This document shows, in pieces, positions 11,501 to 23,279 of a stretch of 64,000 nt of DNA (positions within the stretch are counted from its first letter, which is position 1; the number at the start of each line of letters is the position of its first letter). Both the position numbers and the translations under genes were made by a program. The stretch is from Mugil cephalus (lineage: Eukaryota > Chordata > Actinopteri > Mugiliformes > Mugilidae). A model generated the notes under the pieces. That model was not told where the DNA came from. It searched no databases and saw only the letters and a program-made list of their open reading frames with translations. Where the stretch lies: assembly GCF_022458985.1 (NCBI RefSeq), contig NC_061771.1, positions 29,438,322 through 29,502,321 on the forward strand. Reading direction: 5' to 3'.

Positions 11501-13235
11501 ATCAATGGGGCGAGGTGAAGTGTCCCGAAACAGTAGTCGTTATCCCGCTCTTTCCCCACGTCTGGTACAAGAATGGAAAAAACATGAACAAAAACCCCTT
11601 ATTCAGTTCAACAATACTTTGATGATGGAGACAGTGTTTCCCGTGCTGTTTAAAAAAGGACCCAAAAAGTTTCCCCCTCCTCCACAATGTGATTTACTTC
11701 CCAAACTTCCATAACTCAGTGTATCCCCCTGAACCCAAACCCTTTATGTCTATGTTTCAGAAAACCACACTTCCTCCCTTCCCCTTCTCTTCTTTGATTT
11801 CTGCAGGACATTTATGGGGTTTTCCCAAAACCACCACCAAACCCCCTCTGTAGTTTTTGCAGAAAAAAATTTCCCTGTAGTTTTGTTTTTTAAAACATTT
11901 TTTTCTTCTTCTTTTAGGTGTCCTTCATCAAAAACCGGGAACAAAGTGATTACACTGAAGAAAACATTTTGTGGCCCAAAGGGTTTATCAGTGGACATTT
12001 CCTCCACAACAGTCATCATTATTATTCTGTTGAGTCAAAGTTTTTGGTTCCGTCCTTTTTGTAAGGGGCGTCAGAGGTTTAATCCCCCACACCTGAGGAC
12101 CTGAGTAAAAACCTTCCCCCGTATTAAAGGGCGTGTTTAGGTCCTTGAACCAGATACGGAAGATCCCTTCTGAAATTTACTAACCCGGGCGAGAGTTTAT
12201 TTTATTTTGAGTATCCCCTTCAAAAATTTAAAACACCACGGTTTGAAGGAGAAGTATTTTACCTTTGGGAAAAACTCTGACTGTCACAAAGGGACTGATG
12301 AACTTTTAAAATGTGTAGGTTGGGGTGTATCTGTGCTTTTGGGATTTAAACAGATGTGACATTATGGGGTTTTGTTTTTCATTTTGCAGCTCTGCAGGTG
12401 CAGGTGCCCCGAAAAATTTTCAGTCCAACTTTTCAAACGAGGGGAGAGCCCCAAGGTTTTCAGCAGCTTTCAGTCCAGCTGGTCGTCTTTACGTCTGGGT
12501 TTAAAAAACCAAAAGAGAATCGGACACAGCAACCCTTTTACTTTTTTTCCCGACAAAATTTTCTCCCGGAGACTCCGTCTCCTGTGCTTTCAAATGGACA
12601 TGAGGGGTTTTCCCCCCCCCTTCATTTTGTGAGTTTTTCTTCACTCTGTCTTTTCAAACCCCTACTAGACAAGTATCATACTGGGAAAAGTTATTTTTGG
12701 GGTTTTTTTTTTTTTTTTTACTTTTAAAATTTTTGGGTTTTCTTTTAAATTTTAAAAACTGATCTTTCATATATTTCTGTTTTAAAAGGGAAATAACCTT
12801 GCAAAAACCTGCACAAAAACACTGTCAAGATTAACATCATGTTTTTTTTAAATGTTTTTTATTCCACTTTTAAATGACGTTGATTCAGCCCTTTAGGGAA
12901 AATTCAGAAGGGATCACGGGGTTTCAACAACATAATAAAACTCCCCTTTTCCTTAGAGCCCAAAGCTTCCCCCTGTGTCAGTTTTGGGGTCCATCTGGTA
13001 GGGTAGTGGAGGGTAGTTTTAAATGACTTTTGACCGCCCCAGTGAAGCCCAACCCCGCAGCTAACTTTCAACCTGGTACAAGGGAATGAAGACTACCAAA
13101 AGTTCAGGACAGATCTTTTACCATCACTGATATCAGACCCCGAACACAGGGGGGAAATTATTTCTGTGAAGCCCCCCAACAAATAGGGCGTATAACTCCA
13201 TCCTTTCCCCTGGTTGGTGTCACAAGGGAAAAAAA
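5556..13235. other. Segment with homopolymer-smoothed (probably erroneous) consensus
   Basis: From about 5556 this unit suddenly diverges from unit B in one style. Isolated bases are replaced by a neighbour, so that short runs become long A, C, G or T runs, with many 1-2 base indels. Examples: GGTGTGGAGC becomes GGTTTTGGGAGC, and AGTATTCAGGTCG becomes GTATTAAAGGGCG. Before 5556 and after about 13235 the two units align cleanly. All gene models in this interval are therefore unreliable at base level. The block near 9850-10640, including G/C runs at 9970-10070, has no clear counterpart in B. See findings. Confidence 0.75.
7448..8523 (+). pseudogene. RRM exon and last exon of the TPR/RRM-type gene, unit A
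   Basis: Counterparts of the two clean exons in unit B (23280-23382 and 24110-24262) sit at about 7448-7553 and 8364-8523. The motif SLVNLKNVN and later WIQW-region remnants can be recognised, but the frame is destroyed by the homopolymer pattern of this segment. Together with 4905-5360 they indicate that the 3' end of a TPR- and RRM-containing gene lay just upstream of the CD22-like gene. Confidence 0.4.
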
Positions 13236-13423
13236 GATTCAAATATCAGTTCACTGCTTTAGATTTATCAACAAGTCACTACAGAGAAAACCTCCAGTGA
13301 TTGTAAAACAACAACATCTACTGTCAGGATGTTTTTAGACGGTTCATTTTTTCTTTGCTTGATCTGAACAATCAACTCTGTTAGTGACACAAAGACCTCA
13401 TATCAGTGTTTGTTCATTTGTAG

Positions 13424-13505
13424 GAAAATTACCAGTAAAACTGAATGTCATCAGGTTAACTTTGATGGTGCTGGTTCCTCTGCTTCTTTTGATTCTGTGT
13501 ATGAG
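13424..13505 (+). CDS. TM exon of gene A
   Basis: AG acceptor at 13422-13423, GT donor at 13506. It reads GKLPVKLNVIRLTLMVLVPL and on to LLLILCMR: a short extracellular stem and one hydrophobic helix ending in a basic residue. It is 6 bp (two codons) shorter than the gene B exon 28796-28883 and keeps frame. It lies outside the damaged segment. Confidence 0.75.
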
Positions 13506-13592
13506 GTGAGTGTGTTTGTTATTTAACTTTGCTATTCATTTATTTTGAAATTTGTAATTCATCCGTTGTCTTATTTCTTGGATTCCATCCAG

Positions 13593-13650
13593 GAAGAAGA
13601 AACTCTTCAGCTGTGGGACTGAACCCAATGAACCTGTGGAGGCTGTAGAG
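13593..13650 (+). CDS. Juxtamembrane exon of gene A
   Basis: It reads KKKLFSCGTEPNEPVEAVE after a split Arg codon, with AG acceptor and GTGAAA donor, the same length (58 bp) as in gene B. If the donor is not used, translation runs to a TGA soon after, giving a receptor without ITIMs. No ITIM exon was found downstream in this unit. Confidence 0.7.
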
Positions 13651-14569
13651 GTGAAAGAGATCAGAGCATGTGACCAGAACTGATTATTAACCATATGCTG
13701 AACTGTAGATGTGAACCACAGAACAAAGCCAGGAAGTCATTTTATCAGTGTAAAAATATTTCTATTAATTTAAATACAAAAGGTAAATGTCCGGTCAGTC
13801 TGATTACAAAATAATATTATTAATAATAATAAAAATAATAAAAGAACAACAGTGTTAAAGAGAATGTCCTCTTTTTGTAGATGCTGTGAAACTAGAGACA
13901 TTCCTCTTCTGATCCAAGTTATTACCACTCTGACTTATCACAGTGTATAAGGGACATGTAAACAGAAAACAGTTTCCATATCAACCAGTGACTGTTTCAG
14001 AGCTCATCTAAGTGATGACAACTTTAAAAATGCACCAGGAAAATACTATTAAATACCTGCAAGCTTTAAATAAATCTGTTGGTTGGGTGATTAAAGGTTG
14101 GCCTCTAGAAACCCATCAACTTCAGGTCTCTTTACAACCCAGTGCATCTCTCTGCAAACTGCTGCACATAGACATAAATACAAAACCTTGCAAATGTAGT
14201 TTCAGTGTGAAAATCCATCTCTTTAAAGTGAAGTGACTGGCATTGTGCGACGCTGATGGAATCAGTCATCTCCTCAGTCTAAGCACCTGGCCTCACTCAC
14301 TCTCACACAGGATCAATTTAATCAATAACTTTAATCTCTTCTGGAACAGACCAAATCACTTTAAAAGTGACTGAGTCCACATCTCTGTGTTAACATCCAC
14401 TGTCCAACATACTGTTTAAACGTGTGCATAACTAGCCATGTTTACACTACACACCCCTTCCTGCTTCTTCTTAGTCTGCTACAGAACCACCCCTGAGAAC
14501 AGCACCCCCTACTGCCCACCCATGGTATCACCCCCCACTTCACTGTTACCCTCCAATACTTCTCCTTCA
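13651..14569. other. Gene A 3' region; SINE-free counterpart of unit B, no gene
   Basis: 13651-13950 aligns with unit B 29032-29640 minus the SINE inserted there (empty site near 13917-13930). 13950-14569 has no recognisable exon. A short ATT/AATA-rich tract lies near 13815-13840. Confidence 0.45.
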
Positions 14570-15064
14570 TCTGCAGCCTCCCACATCCAGACCATTGTAT
14601 ACTTTAGACTCTCTCACCAAAAGATGTTCTGCAAAAAAATCGTCAGTAAACATAAATGATCTTTCCCACATCACAACCTCTGACCCCCCTTTCATCCAAG
14701 ACGTCTCAGTACTCCCAAAATTCTCCAAAATATTAGGAAAAGCTTCTCATTGACCGACTGGATAAATTCTTGGACAAACACAAATTTCTTAATGAAAGCT
14801 GATATGGTTTCAGATCAAACAGATCAACATCTCTGGCATTAACAGAGTCAACAGAAGAAATTACGAATTCATTGGACCTAAAATAATTGGAATATGAATA
14901 GATTTTAAAACATTTTCTCACATGAAATTAGAGCGGTGTGGTATCAGGGGAAAGGTATTAGACTGGATGAGGAGTTTTTGAAGATGGGTGATTACTGTTC
15001 AACATGGTGGCGTCTCCCAAAGGGTCAGTCTTGGGACCCAACTTATTCATACTTTATATCAAAG
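14570..15064 (+). mobile_element. LINE RT fragment, truncated by the 0.7 kb element
   Basis: The + strand in broken frames gives the LINE RT patterns LPKFSKILGK, IDRLDKFLDKHKFLNES, YGFRSNRST and SLGPNLFILY-like palm sequence near 15030-15060. It is nearly identical to 15795-16300. It stops at the junction with the 0.7 kb element at about 15070-15085, after which the LINE restarts. Non-functional. Confidence 0.65.
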
Positions 15065-15084
15065 ATATCAAAGTGTCAAATAAA

Positions 15085-15790
15085 AAATTAGGAAAAGAAA
15101 GGGAAATGAAATGAATGTCTTATTATTTGTTTCGTTTAATAGGAAAACTGTATGTATGGTTTTGTCAAGTTCCAATGTTTCCCATGTTTTTATGTACCCT
15201 GAATGCATCAGGTCAGATCGGCCAATTAGAGAACTGTAAACACAGTTTAGCCCCGCTATGTTTGCGTGTGAGTCAGGCAGTTTTGGAAAGTCAGCGAAGT
15301 GAACGAAAGAAGAACAACGAGATAAATTCAATGAAACGGAGTCTACTGAAGGCAGACGAACAGTCAGTGAGTGTTTGCTAAAAAAAAAAAAAGCAACCGA
15401 AAGTGAGTTAATGATGTGTTAACGGCTGTTGTTTTTACCCGTTACTGCCATTAGCCGTTAACGCTGTTGGCTGTTGACTACCATTAACTCGCCGTCTAAC
15501 GTTCGTGGCCGTTACTACTGTTAGCTCTCAACTACCGTTAGCTCGTCTGCCAGCGCTTAGCTGTTGCTCCCAACTGTGGTCGATGTGTCTGTGTGTGCAC
15601 AACTCCCCTCTCATCTATTACTGCTTTCAGCAGCAAGGTAAAGGCACGATCCATGAACGATGTGTTTATTAGTTTATTTATTTTTGTGTAGAACTCGTTG
15701 TGGCACCGGGTGCCAGAGCCGTGTTGTGCCTGCGCCCCGCCGAACACAGAGATCGGTGAGCATGATTATTGGTCTGAATGAATTAAGACC
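15085..15790 (+). repeat. Unclassified 0.7 kb element, copy 2, inside LINE sequence
   Basis: Same order of blocks as the copy at 1265-1990: start motif, 88-codon ORF (15115-15381), A run, TTAGCCGTTA-rich block, GCACCGGGTGCCAGAGCC. LINE sequence flanks it on both sides and overlaps by about 500 bp (14570-15064 versus 15795-16300), so this is not a simple clean insertion. Confidence 0.55.
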
Positions 15791-15798
15791 AATAATCA
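15762..15798. repeat. 14-bp perfect inverted repeat at element/LINE junction
   Basis: ATGATTATTGGTCT at 15762-15775 is followed after a 9-base spacer by its exact complement AGACCAATAATCAT at 15785-15798. The other two copies of the element have only the left arm, so the right arm was made at this junction, as expected for template switching or fold-back repair. Confidence 0.75.
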
Positions 15799-17445
15799 TA
15801 CATCCAGACCATTGTATACTTTAGACTCTCTCACCAAAAGATGTTCTGCAAAAAACTCCTCAGCAAACATAAATGATCTTTCCCACATCACAACCTCTGA
15901 CCCCCCTTTCATCCAAGACGTCTCAGTACTCCCACAATTCTCCAAAATATTAGAAAAAGCTTCTCATTGACCGACTGGATAAATTCTTGGACAAACACAA
16001 ATTTCTTAATGAAAGCTGATATGGTTTCAGATCAAACAGATCCACATCTCTGGCATTAACAGAGTCAACCGAAGAAATTACTGATTCATTGGACCTATAA
16101 CAATTGGAATATGAATAGATTTTAAAACATTTTCTCTCATGAAATTAGAGCGTTGTGTTATCAGGGAAAGGTATTAGACTGGATGAGGAGTTTGTGAAGA
16201 TGGGTGATTACTGTTCAACATGTTAGAACATTCCTGGTAGCGTCTCTCAGGGGTCAGTCTTGGGCCCCAACTTATTCATACTTTATATCAATGATATCAA
16301 AGTGTTAAAGTTGTTAAAACTGGTTTTATTAGCAGATGATACCAACATTTTTTTTGTTGTTGTTGTGGCAGTGATCTGCAACTCTCAATGCAAGCGATTA
16401 ACATTGAATTGAAGGAATAAATTAGCGTTAAATTTGGCAAAAATCAAAAATAATTCTGCATGAATCTAAAATTACAGTTTCAACCGGATGTGGTGAACAT
16501 TGAAAGAGTGAATGAAATCAGTCATGAAATCAGAAGTCCTAGGGGTAACAATAGATGACCAAATCAACTGGACACCACACATCATATATATACAATCTAA
16601 AGTATGAAGGAGCATAGCAGTATTAAATAAAGCAAAACAGGTCCCCGATTACAAGTCACTCTGCATTCTCTATTGTTCAATAGTTCTTCCATATATAAGT
16701 TAGTGTGAAGAGTTTTGGGGCAACAATTACATCAGTAAAATAAATCTACTAATCATTCAGCAAAAGAAAGAAATAAGAACTATTCATAAGACAGGTTATA
16801 AAGATCACACAAACTCATTATTTTTACAATCAAAGCTGCTAAAACTCAGAGGCATCATAGAACTACAGACAACGATCATATTCAAAGCCAAAAACAACCT
16901 ACTACTAAGAAATATATAGAAATTATTCACCAAGAGAGAAAGGGATTTTAATTTAAGGGGCAGATTTACTTTCAATATCCAGAGCACTGCTGGAAGTTTT
17001 TGTATACTGGTGTGTGGTGTCACATTATGGAATAGGTTGAGGGAAGAGCACAAGGAACGTCCAAACTTAAACCACTTCAAAAACAAATGTTTTTCATAAG
17101 ATAAAGGGATGAGGGTTATGTGTGTATTCAAATATACATGTATGTTTGAATATGTATATATGTAGATATATGTATGTGTATATGACAATATAGGAGTAAT
17201 GTGAAAGGAAGAGCGAGATAAACAACTATTATTTATGGAGAAGGGGCAGGAGTAAATAAGTTGGACTTTTTCTCACCTCTTTTCAGACATGTCAGTGAAA
17301 TTATTGTGCTGCTTCTTTTATTTTGTTGCTTTTTTATTTTATTTTTAAAATTGTATCGAGTGTGTTTTTTTCTAAAATCATTTGTGTTTATTTACTCATA
17401 TTGGAATGTTCAGAATAAATCATTAAAATCAAATAAAAAAATCAA
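15795..17445 (+). mobile_element. LINE with RT domain and 3' UTR, degenerate
   Basis: It starts in the RT fingers (LDKFLDKHKFLNES-like, near 15975), continues through a GSVLGPNLFILYINDIK-type motif (about 16250-16305) and the catalytic box LLADDTNIFF (about 16326-16355). It ends with the C-terminal domain GVTLWNRLREEHKERP (about 17000-17095), then an AT-rich 3' UTR and poly-A-like end near 17440. Frameshifts and stops occur throughout. From 16839 on it is duplicated at 1-623. 5'-truncated: no endonuclease domain is seen. Confidence 0.75.
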
Positions 17446-18084
17446 GTCCGTCTCAACTTTTAGTCACATTTCATATCGAGTGATATTTTTTCTCAGGGTG
17501 ACATAGAAGGTGAAAGCATCCCTGGCCTTGAGGCTAACATTTAACTGCCTCATGTGACCAGATACTTTCACAGAGTTTTGTGCAGCTGCCTGATGAGATA
17601 AAACATTTTGTGTAGCGAGCTTTCTCCCTGACTAAATGTCTGACCTGGTCACTTTTTTCCTGACTGACTCGTTTAAGTCTTGCTCCAAGGTCGGAGAGAA
17701 CTCATGTTTGTTTCCAGACAAGCATGTTTGGGGGTAGAAACAGTCTCATCATTGGTTTAAAATGGGATTCGTGATCATTTTGAACTTTGTTTTTGAAGTT
17801 TAGAGCTGAAATCCATGACTAGTTTGTTTGCATTTGGCAGGTGATGGTCAATACACAACATCATTGTGTGTATGAAGAGTTTGTGATAGTTGTTCATTAG
17901 ATTCAATAGATTCGTTCAGTTGCAAAAAATAGTGTTTCCATAGGCATAATATATTTAAATCCTTTCACCATGGAGCATTGGTCCCAGTCATAAGGTCATA
18001 AAGTCTATCCGACAAGCCCAGGTAGCGGTGGCCGCTATCATTGGTGCTGGTATAACCCCTTCAATATATTGGGTTACATAAATA
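17446..18084. other. Intergenic, duplicate of 624-1264
   Basis: No coding signal; it aligns with unit A at high identity. Confidence 0.45.
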
Positions 18085-18815
18085 AATTAGAAAAAGAAAG
18101 GGAACTGAAATGAATGTTTTATTGATTGTTTCGTTTAATAGGAAAACTGTATGTATGGTTTTGTCCAGTTCCAATATTTCCCATGTTTTTGTGTACCCTC
18201 AATGCATCAGGTCAGATCGGCCAATTAGAGAACTGTAAACACAGTTTAGCCCCGCCCACCGCTATGTTTGCGTGTGAGTCAAGGAAGTTTTGGAAAGTGA
18301 GCGAAGTGAACGAAAGAAAGAACAACGAGATAAATTCAATGAAACGGAGTCTACCGAAGGCAGACAAACAGTCAGCGAGTGTTTGCTAAAAAAAAAAAAA
18401 AAAAAGCAACCGAAAGTGAGTTAATGATATGGTAGATGTGGTAACGGCTGTTGTCTTTAGCCGTTACTGCCATTAGCCGTTAACGCTATTGGCTGTTGAA
18501 CTACCATTAACATCGCCGACTAACGTTCGTGACCGTTACTACTGTTAGCCCTCAACTACCGTTCAGCTCGTCTGCCAAAGCTTAGCTGTTGCTCCTAACC
18601 TCTGGTCGATGTGTCATGTGTGTGCACACTCCCCTCTCATCTACTTACTGCTTTCAGCACAAGGTAAAGGCACGATCCATGAACGATGTTTTATTAGTTT
18701 ATTTTTTTGAGTAGAACCTTGTGCACCGGGTTGCCAGAGCCGTTTGTGCCTGTGCCCCCCGAACAAAGAGATCGGTGAGCATGATTATTGGTCTTAATGA
18801 ATTATTTTGTTTTAT
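18085..18815 (+). repeat. Unclassified 0.7 kb element, copy 3
   Basis: Counterpart of the copy at 1265-1990 in the tandem duplicate, with a shorter A run and several 1-2 base indels in the TTAGCCGTTA block. Ends at AATGAATTATTTTG as in copy 1. Confidence 0.5.
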
Positions 18816-19287
18816 TTTACAATTAAAATAAATTTAAGGGTGCACCCAAATTAGAATATTTAGCTTAATTAGATAACCAAATGATATTATTGTATATATC
18901 TATTCAATTGTTTTGGTTTGCCAGAGAATGTTGTTTGTCTTGTTGTAACGTATTTATCTATTTATCTGTTTATTCTGTTCTAATCAATTCTGGCATTACT
19001 TTTATATTTAAACTTTGCCTCCCGAGTCTCATTCTCACATTCCTGAGAGTGCTCCAGTAGTCGAACCGAGTAGTCAAATTCATAAATCTTGGTATTACAC
19101 TTGCACCCCCTGGTGGTATGGAGCTGTATAGCTACGGAGGCACACTATGCGCATTTGCAAAAAATTCCCAATCTAGAGGCCGGATAAATTATATAAATCA
19201 ATGTAAGCATTTCCAAATTTACTTTACACATTTGTGGATTTGGTTACACATCTGTGAATTGTTATTTTTTACACATTTGTGGATCGG

Positions 19288-20414
19288 GTCAAGTCAAGTC
19301 AAGAGATATTTATTGTCCCCGGGGGGCAATTTGTAGTGCAGCGATGAGCAAAAAAAACAATAATCATAAAAAAAAAAGCACAACATTGACACAACGATGA
19401 CATGAAGCTAATAATAAAAAGAGTGACAATGGAATACATAACAAGACATGGATGACATGGATGACATGGGACAACAACACGGGACAACAATTAACACAAT
19501 TTAACAACTGAACAAAGTGCAACAGTGCCACACTGGATAAAAACAAAGAGTTAAAGTGACCACAGTGCTATCAGTGGTTAAGAAGTCACCCAGGATTTTT
19601 TTAAATCTGTCAGTCCTGCATCTCGGCACATGAAATCTGCATCTGGATGGAAGCAGTTTAAATTCAGGTGCTAAGGGATGGCTAGGGTCAGACAGGGTGA
19701 GTTTCGCTTTGTTCAGGGCCCTAGTTCTGTACAAGAAAGAGATGTCTTTTAGTGGAGTGCCAACAATTTTACTGCACACTCACTGCACACTATGTCCTGG
19801 AGTCTGTTACGGTTTTTGAGGTTGAGGTACCCAAACCAGCAGATAAAAGCAAATGTCAGGACAGATTTAATAAAACAAGAATAAAACATTTCCATGAACT
19901 TGGAGTTAATGTTTATGTTCCTGAGCTTCCGAAGAAAGTACATGTGCTAGTTGGCTTTTTTGGACACGGCATCAACCTAATACTCAAAGGACGGCCTGTC
20001 ATCAATTACTGTTCCCAGATATCCATACTGCTGGACAGACTCTACAGCTTGTTCATTGATCGACAGGGGAACAGTGGCTGGGCAGGACCTCCTTGAAATC
20101 AATGATCATTTCCTTTGTTTTTGAAACACTGACGGTGAGGAAGGGGCGACTTGCACCACTGGATAAATTCCTCCACTACAGGGCCAGGCATTGGGTCATC
20201 GTGGCTGAGGAGGGACACGATCACTGAGTCATCAGCTAACTTTACAATGCAGCGTTTCTCCTGACAGCTCTGGCATGCATCAGTATATAAGACAAATAGG
20301 AGAGGCAAGAGAACGCATCCCTGAGGAGCGCCGGTGGAGGAGAAGAGAACATCAGACAGAACGCCATTGGCCCTGACCCGTTGTGATCTGACAGTTAAAA
20401 AATCCAACAGCCAG
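19288..20414 (-). mobile_element. 5'-truncated LINE, minus strand (unit B copy)
   Basis: Same element and same insertion site as 3134-4263, so it predates the segmental duplication. Minus-strand pieces: RT palm at 20407-20099 (GAPQGCVLLPLLFVLYTD, KLADDSVIV), a thumb segment at 19943-19749 (MYFLRKLRNININ, ICWFGYLN), and the C-terminus at 19779-19590. The 3' end is the CTTGACTTGACTTGAC tract at the left edge. Confidence 0.8.
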
Positions 20415-20798
20415 TAGTAGGGTTCCGCATTTGCAAATTTGTTTTACACATTTGTGGATCAAAATACACATTTGCAAATAGTTTTGCTACAATAATGGCC
20501 CCATATGTGGCTGAGAGAAGGTGGTCAAATAGTTTATTGAACAGAGATGTGCCAATTGAGGACGCATTGATATTGACATTGTGGGAAAATGGAGGAGATG
20601 AAGGAATATGAAACGACAGAGCACACTCGACGGCTCAAATTTATCAAAGTCTGTCATCAGTTTCATGTGTACACCTACACACAAAACCAACAACTAAAAA
20701 CCTAAAAGTCTTTCCTCTCCCTTCTCAGCTGGGAAGTGTCCTCCTTTAGAGTATTTTGAAGTCATATCTGACTTTTTAAAGTTTTTTATTCTGCTTTA

Positions 20799-20890
20799 GG
20801 AGGTGGCTTTGAGGAAGAGCAGAGTTAACGGCTGCTTAAGAAGTTCACCATGATTCAGGCTGTCATCACCTCATCTGAGGACGAAAGAAC
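20799..20890 (+). pseudogene. Exon of the TPR/RRM-type gene with stop, unit B
   Basis: Counterpart of 5283-5359. After the AG acceptor the frame GFEEEQS runs into a TAA at 20826-20828, where unit A has a Lys codon. The TPR exons that precede it in unit A are deleted here (junction near 20630). Confidence 0.5.
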
Positions 20891-22319
20891 TAAATGCAGT
20901 ATCACTTCTGTCCACAGTGCGGCGCTGTTCAACTGCAGAAACATGCTGAGAATAAGGCCTCTACACAACTCATTCATCAGGCATTATTAAACACATGGCC
21001 AGACAGATATGAAATTATTAAAACATGAAATTAACAAATAGGAAATGTTGTAAAGGAACAAAAAGCTGGAGTCCCACTTTACACTTGTAACCATGTCATA
21101 CAGCTTTCCCCCAAACACTGTCCTACACACAGGACGCTGATAGTAGAACAGCACTACACAGGCAGAGCCCACACACAACATGACCCATAGTCATAACAGA
21201 CAAGTGCAGCAAAAACTACATCTTCACTGGTAGTAATTATTGGGATATTGTTATTTTTTAGCAGTCAGTCTAGGAGAGCATTCAGGGCTCATATATCAGT
21301 CAGTTTATCTGGTTCAGATACAAAAATACATTCCAGTCTCTAAATATTTAATATTAATAAATAAATAAGTGCAGTTTATTATTAGTGCCCTATTGTTATA
21401 CTGCTTGTTTCTTCTTATTATTACTTTTCCTCTACCTCCTTTTTACATCCCTTAGAGTTATATATCAAAATGTTGGTTTGATCGGGATCGGTGTGCTAAT
21501 ACTTGCTACAAAATATGAATTTTTCGTAACATAAGTCTTTTAAAGGTCTATTGCTCAGTCATGCTTTCACCTAGAGACTTCATGTAAACTTTGAACTGTA
21601 GACACAAGCCTTGTGTATTGATGTATTAATCCACGTTTTGATAGTTTTTGATCCATCACTGTTCAATGACCATGATCTTTTTGGGAGAGATTTTCAGTTT
21701 ATAATGGGTGTGTATTGCACAGAATCCAGAGCCAGAGTGGACGACTCATCACTTAGAGTGAAGACAGCTGTCTGAAATTGCTTGAAACCGTTCTCTTTCC
21801 ACACTTGTCCCGATCACAATCTATACTCCAGACACGATTTTTTTCCACAGTTGTAGACAAACTTGTTGTGTCTCTCACAATGTGCTCGGCAAAGCAGTGA
21901 GACGTACAGAATTTAAACTGCGAGTCTCTGTTCGCCGTCACGTCCCTGTCTGTTCTCCATTGACTGCAATGCAAAGATTTCCTTAAACTCCAAATATTTC
22001 AAAACTCCAAAATATTTACTCCAGAAAGAAAAGAAACATATCAAAGTCTTCAGGAAGGTCTTATGACGCCCACGGTCTGTGTGTTTTTCTAATAGGAGCT
22101 ACCGTTTTGTCACAGTGAGCCCAAATGTGCGACCAGCACAGAGGGAGATAATCCACCTCTTCTCTGTGTCCCGGCCCAGTGCGCTTCTGTCGTCATTGAC
22201 AACCACGTTGGGTTGCCACAGCAACCCTGACCCACAGGCCTGGGACACAGCTGAGACCAATTCATTAATCAGGGACTCCTCTTGTTGTCTCTGCTGTTAC
22301 TACAGCTGATCCCTGTGTC

Positions 22320-22440
22320 CCACACATTTATGTTTAAACTACACACACCAACACACACTACACAGGTAACTTTGTGTTATTACAGTTACACACACACAGA
22401 GTTGTAGAACACACACACACATGCACGCTTAAGCGCGCAA
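22320..22440. repeat. CA-rich low-complexity tract
   Basis: Interrupted (CA)n with ACACAC runs. The counterpart in unit A is 6840-6960. Confidence 0.5.
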
Positions 22441-22456
22441 TACTTTGTCACACACA

Positions 22457-22735
22457 GGCTAATTGTGCTAACCATAAGCTAAATGTGGGTTAACTGAGCT
22501 AAATGTAGGCTAACTGTAATAAATGTAGGCTAACTATGCGAAATGTAGGCTAACTATGCTAAGTGTGGGTTAACTGTGCTAAATGTGGGTTAACTCTGCT
22601 AACTGCAGGCTAACTGTGCTAAATGTAGGATATGTGTGCTAAGTGTAGGCTAACTGTGCTAAATGTGAGTTAACAGTGCTAAATGTAGGCTGACTCTGCT
22701 AACTGGAGGCTAACTGTGCTCAATGTAGGCTGATG
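22457..22735. repeat. Minisatellite, ~20-bp unit, about 14 copies
   Basis: The unit is close to GCTAAATGTAGGCTAACTGT and is repeated head to tail with substitutions. Unit A holds only a few recognisable units (about 6985-7100), so the array differs in length between the duplicates, although the unit A sequence there is unreliable. Confidence 0.75.
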
Positions 22736-23279
22736 AAAATTCTGGTCTTCAGTTTAATCCAACATCTGCAGATGGACTCACAGCACAGACAAAGCATCAA
22801 GCATTGATAGTGATAAAAGAGCGACAGGTTCATGAAATAGATTTACTTCATACCCCCTATCAATAGATAGTGCCTCCATCAGGACCCTTCAGAGAGATAA
22901 CATGGCCTAACCTGTGACAGAGACCCATAGATCAAAGCCATAAAACAAACAATGAAGATATTATTAATGTCATTAGCAACAACTCAACTTACAGTCATGC
23001 AGTGTTTCAACAAGTTACAGATACACACAGTTAAAACATTATATATACAGAGCAGGATGTTGATGGTGTAAGATACTGTACGATACATCATTTCTCATTA
23101 CAGGATGTAAATAAAGACACACATGGTTGTATGTATCACCCAAAACCTCCATGTTTGTTTGTTGTTTCTGAAATGATGAACATTGTAGGATTATACATGT
23201 GATCACCTTCACCTGAGCTACACATCAGTACTACTCAGCTTCCCTGTACATGAGAGGCTTTGTGTTTCCATGGTGACAG

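Larger units (their letters stand above)
9504..13650 (+). pseudogene. CD22/Siglec-like receptor gene A (damaged and 3'-incomplete)
   Basis: Exon counterparts of gene B are found in order: signal peptide about 9504-9571, V-set 1 about 10950-11325, C2-like 11468-11688, V-set 2 about 11918-12290, second C2-like about 12390-12628, a single C2 domain about 12957-13224, TM exon 13424-13505 and juxtamembrane exon 13593-13650. The start ATG and most frames are lost, but nearly all these lesions fall in the homopolymer-smoothed segment and may be sequencing error. Real differences from B appear to be one C2 exon instead of two and no ITIM exons downstream; unit A ends in LINE sequence near 14570. The last two exons are clean and in frame. 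Confidence 0.7.

Noticed and set aside
22457..22735. Possible CRISPR-like array
   Set aside because: The units are contiguous 20-bp tandem repeats with no spacers and the genome is vertebrate; it is a minisatellite.
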